The translations under genes were made by a program, and so were the position numbers. Below, piece after piece: positions 5,405 through 5,424 of a DNA stretch of 5,424 nucleotides (position 1 is the stretch's first letter; each line of letters opens with the position of its first letter). Origin of the DNA: an uncultured Collinsella sp. GTDB lineage: Bacteria > Actinomycetota > Coriobacteriia > Coriobacteriales > Coriobacteriaceae. The notes beneath the pieces were generated by a model. That model was not told the origin of the DNA. It ran no database searches and saw only the letters and a list, made by a program, of their open reading frames with translations. Where the stretch lies: the NCBI GenBank assembly GCA_905204635.1, contig CAJLAN010000129.1, positions 1-5,424 of the forward strand. The letters run 5' to 3'.

Positions 5405-5424
5405 ATGCTTTCCCCCCAAAGCAC

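Overview
The window looks like chromosomal DNA from a high-GC anaerobic gut actinobacterium of the Coriobacteriia, most like Collinsella. That assignment rests on codon use, intergenic style and protein character read by eye; no database search was run. No mobile element, CRISPR array, tRNA or rRNA was seen.

Region 1 (1-1070, mainly minus strand): the N-terminal 265 residues of MetY (O-acetylhomoserine sulfhydrylase) run off the left edge. Its 5' leader carries the most interesting material here. Minus-strand -35/-10 elements are followed by a 17-residue leader peptide with two cysteine codons and a very strong Shine-Dalgarno sequence. A long hairpin overlaps the second Cys codon and the leader stop codon, and alternative hairpins compete with it. 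A perfect palindromic LysR box sits about 66 bp upstream of the predicted metY start site.

Region 2 (1071-2009, plus strand): a LysR-family regulator is divergent from metY and is the likely owner of that box. The layout suggests two layers of sulfur control: LysR activation at the promoter, and leader-peptide attenuation or translational switching that reads charged tRNA-Cys.

Region 3 (2010-4593, plus strand): rnhA (RNase HI, GTG start), a Gfo/Idh/MocA oxidoreductase, an acylphosphatase with a 45-residue N-terminal extension placed 2 nt after it, and a PerR-type Fur regulator with all expected metal ligands. Apart from the oxidoreductase/acylphosphatase pair these look like separate housekeeping units, each with a short promoter-bearing gap.

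Region 4 (4608-5404, minus strand): a Cof-type HAD phosphatase converges on perR. Its nucleophile motif lies in a different frame from the rest of the protein. A single base missing from a G run (5341-5345) would explain this, as would -1 slippage there.
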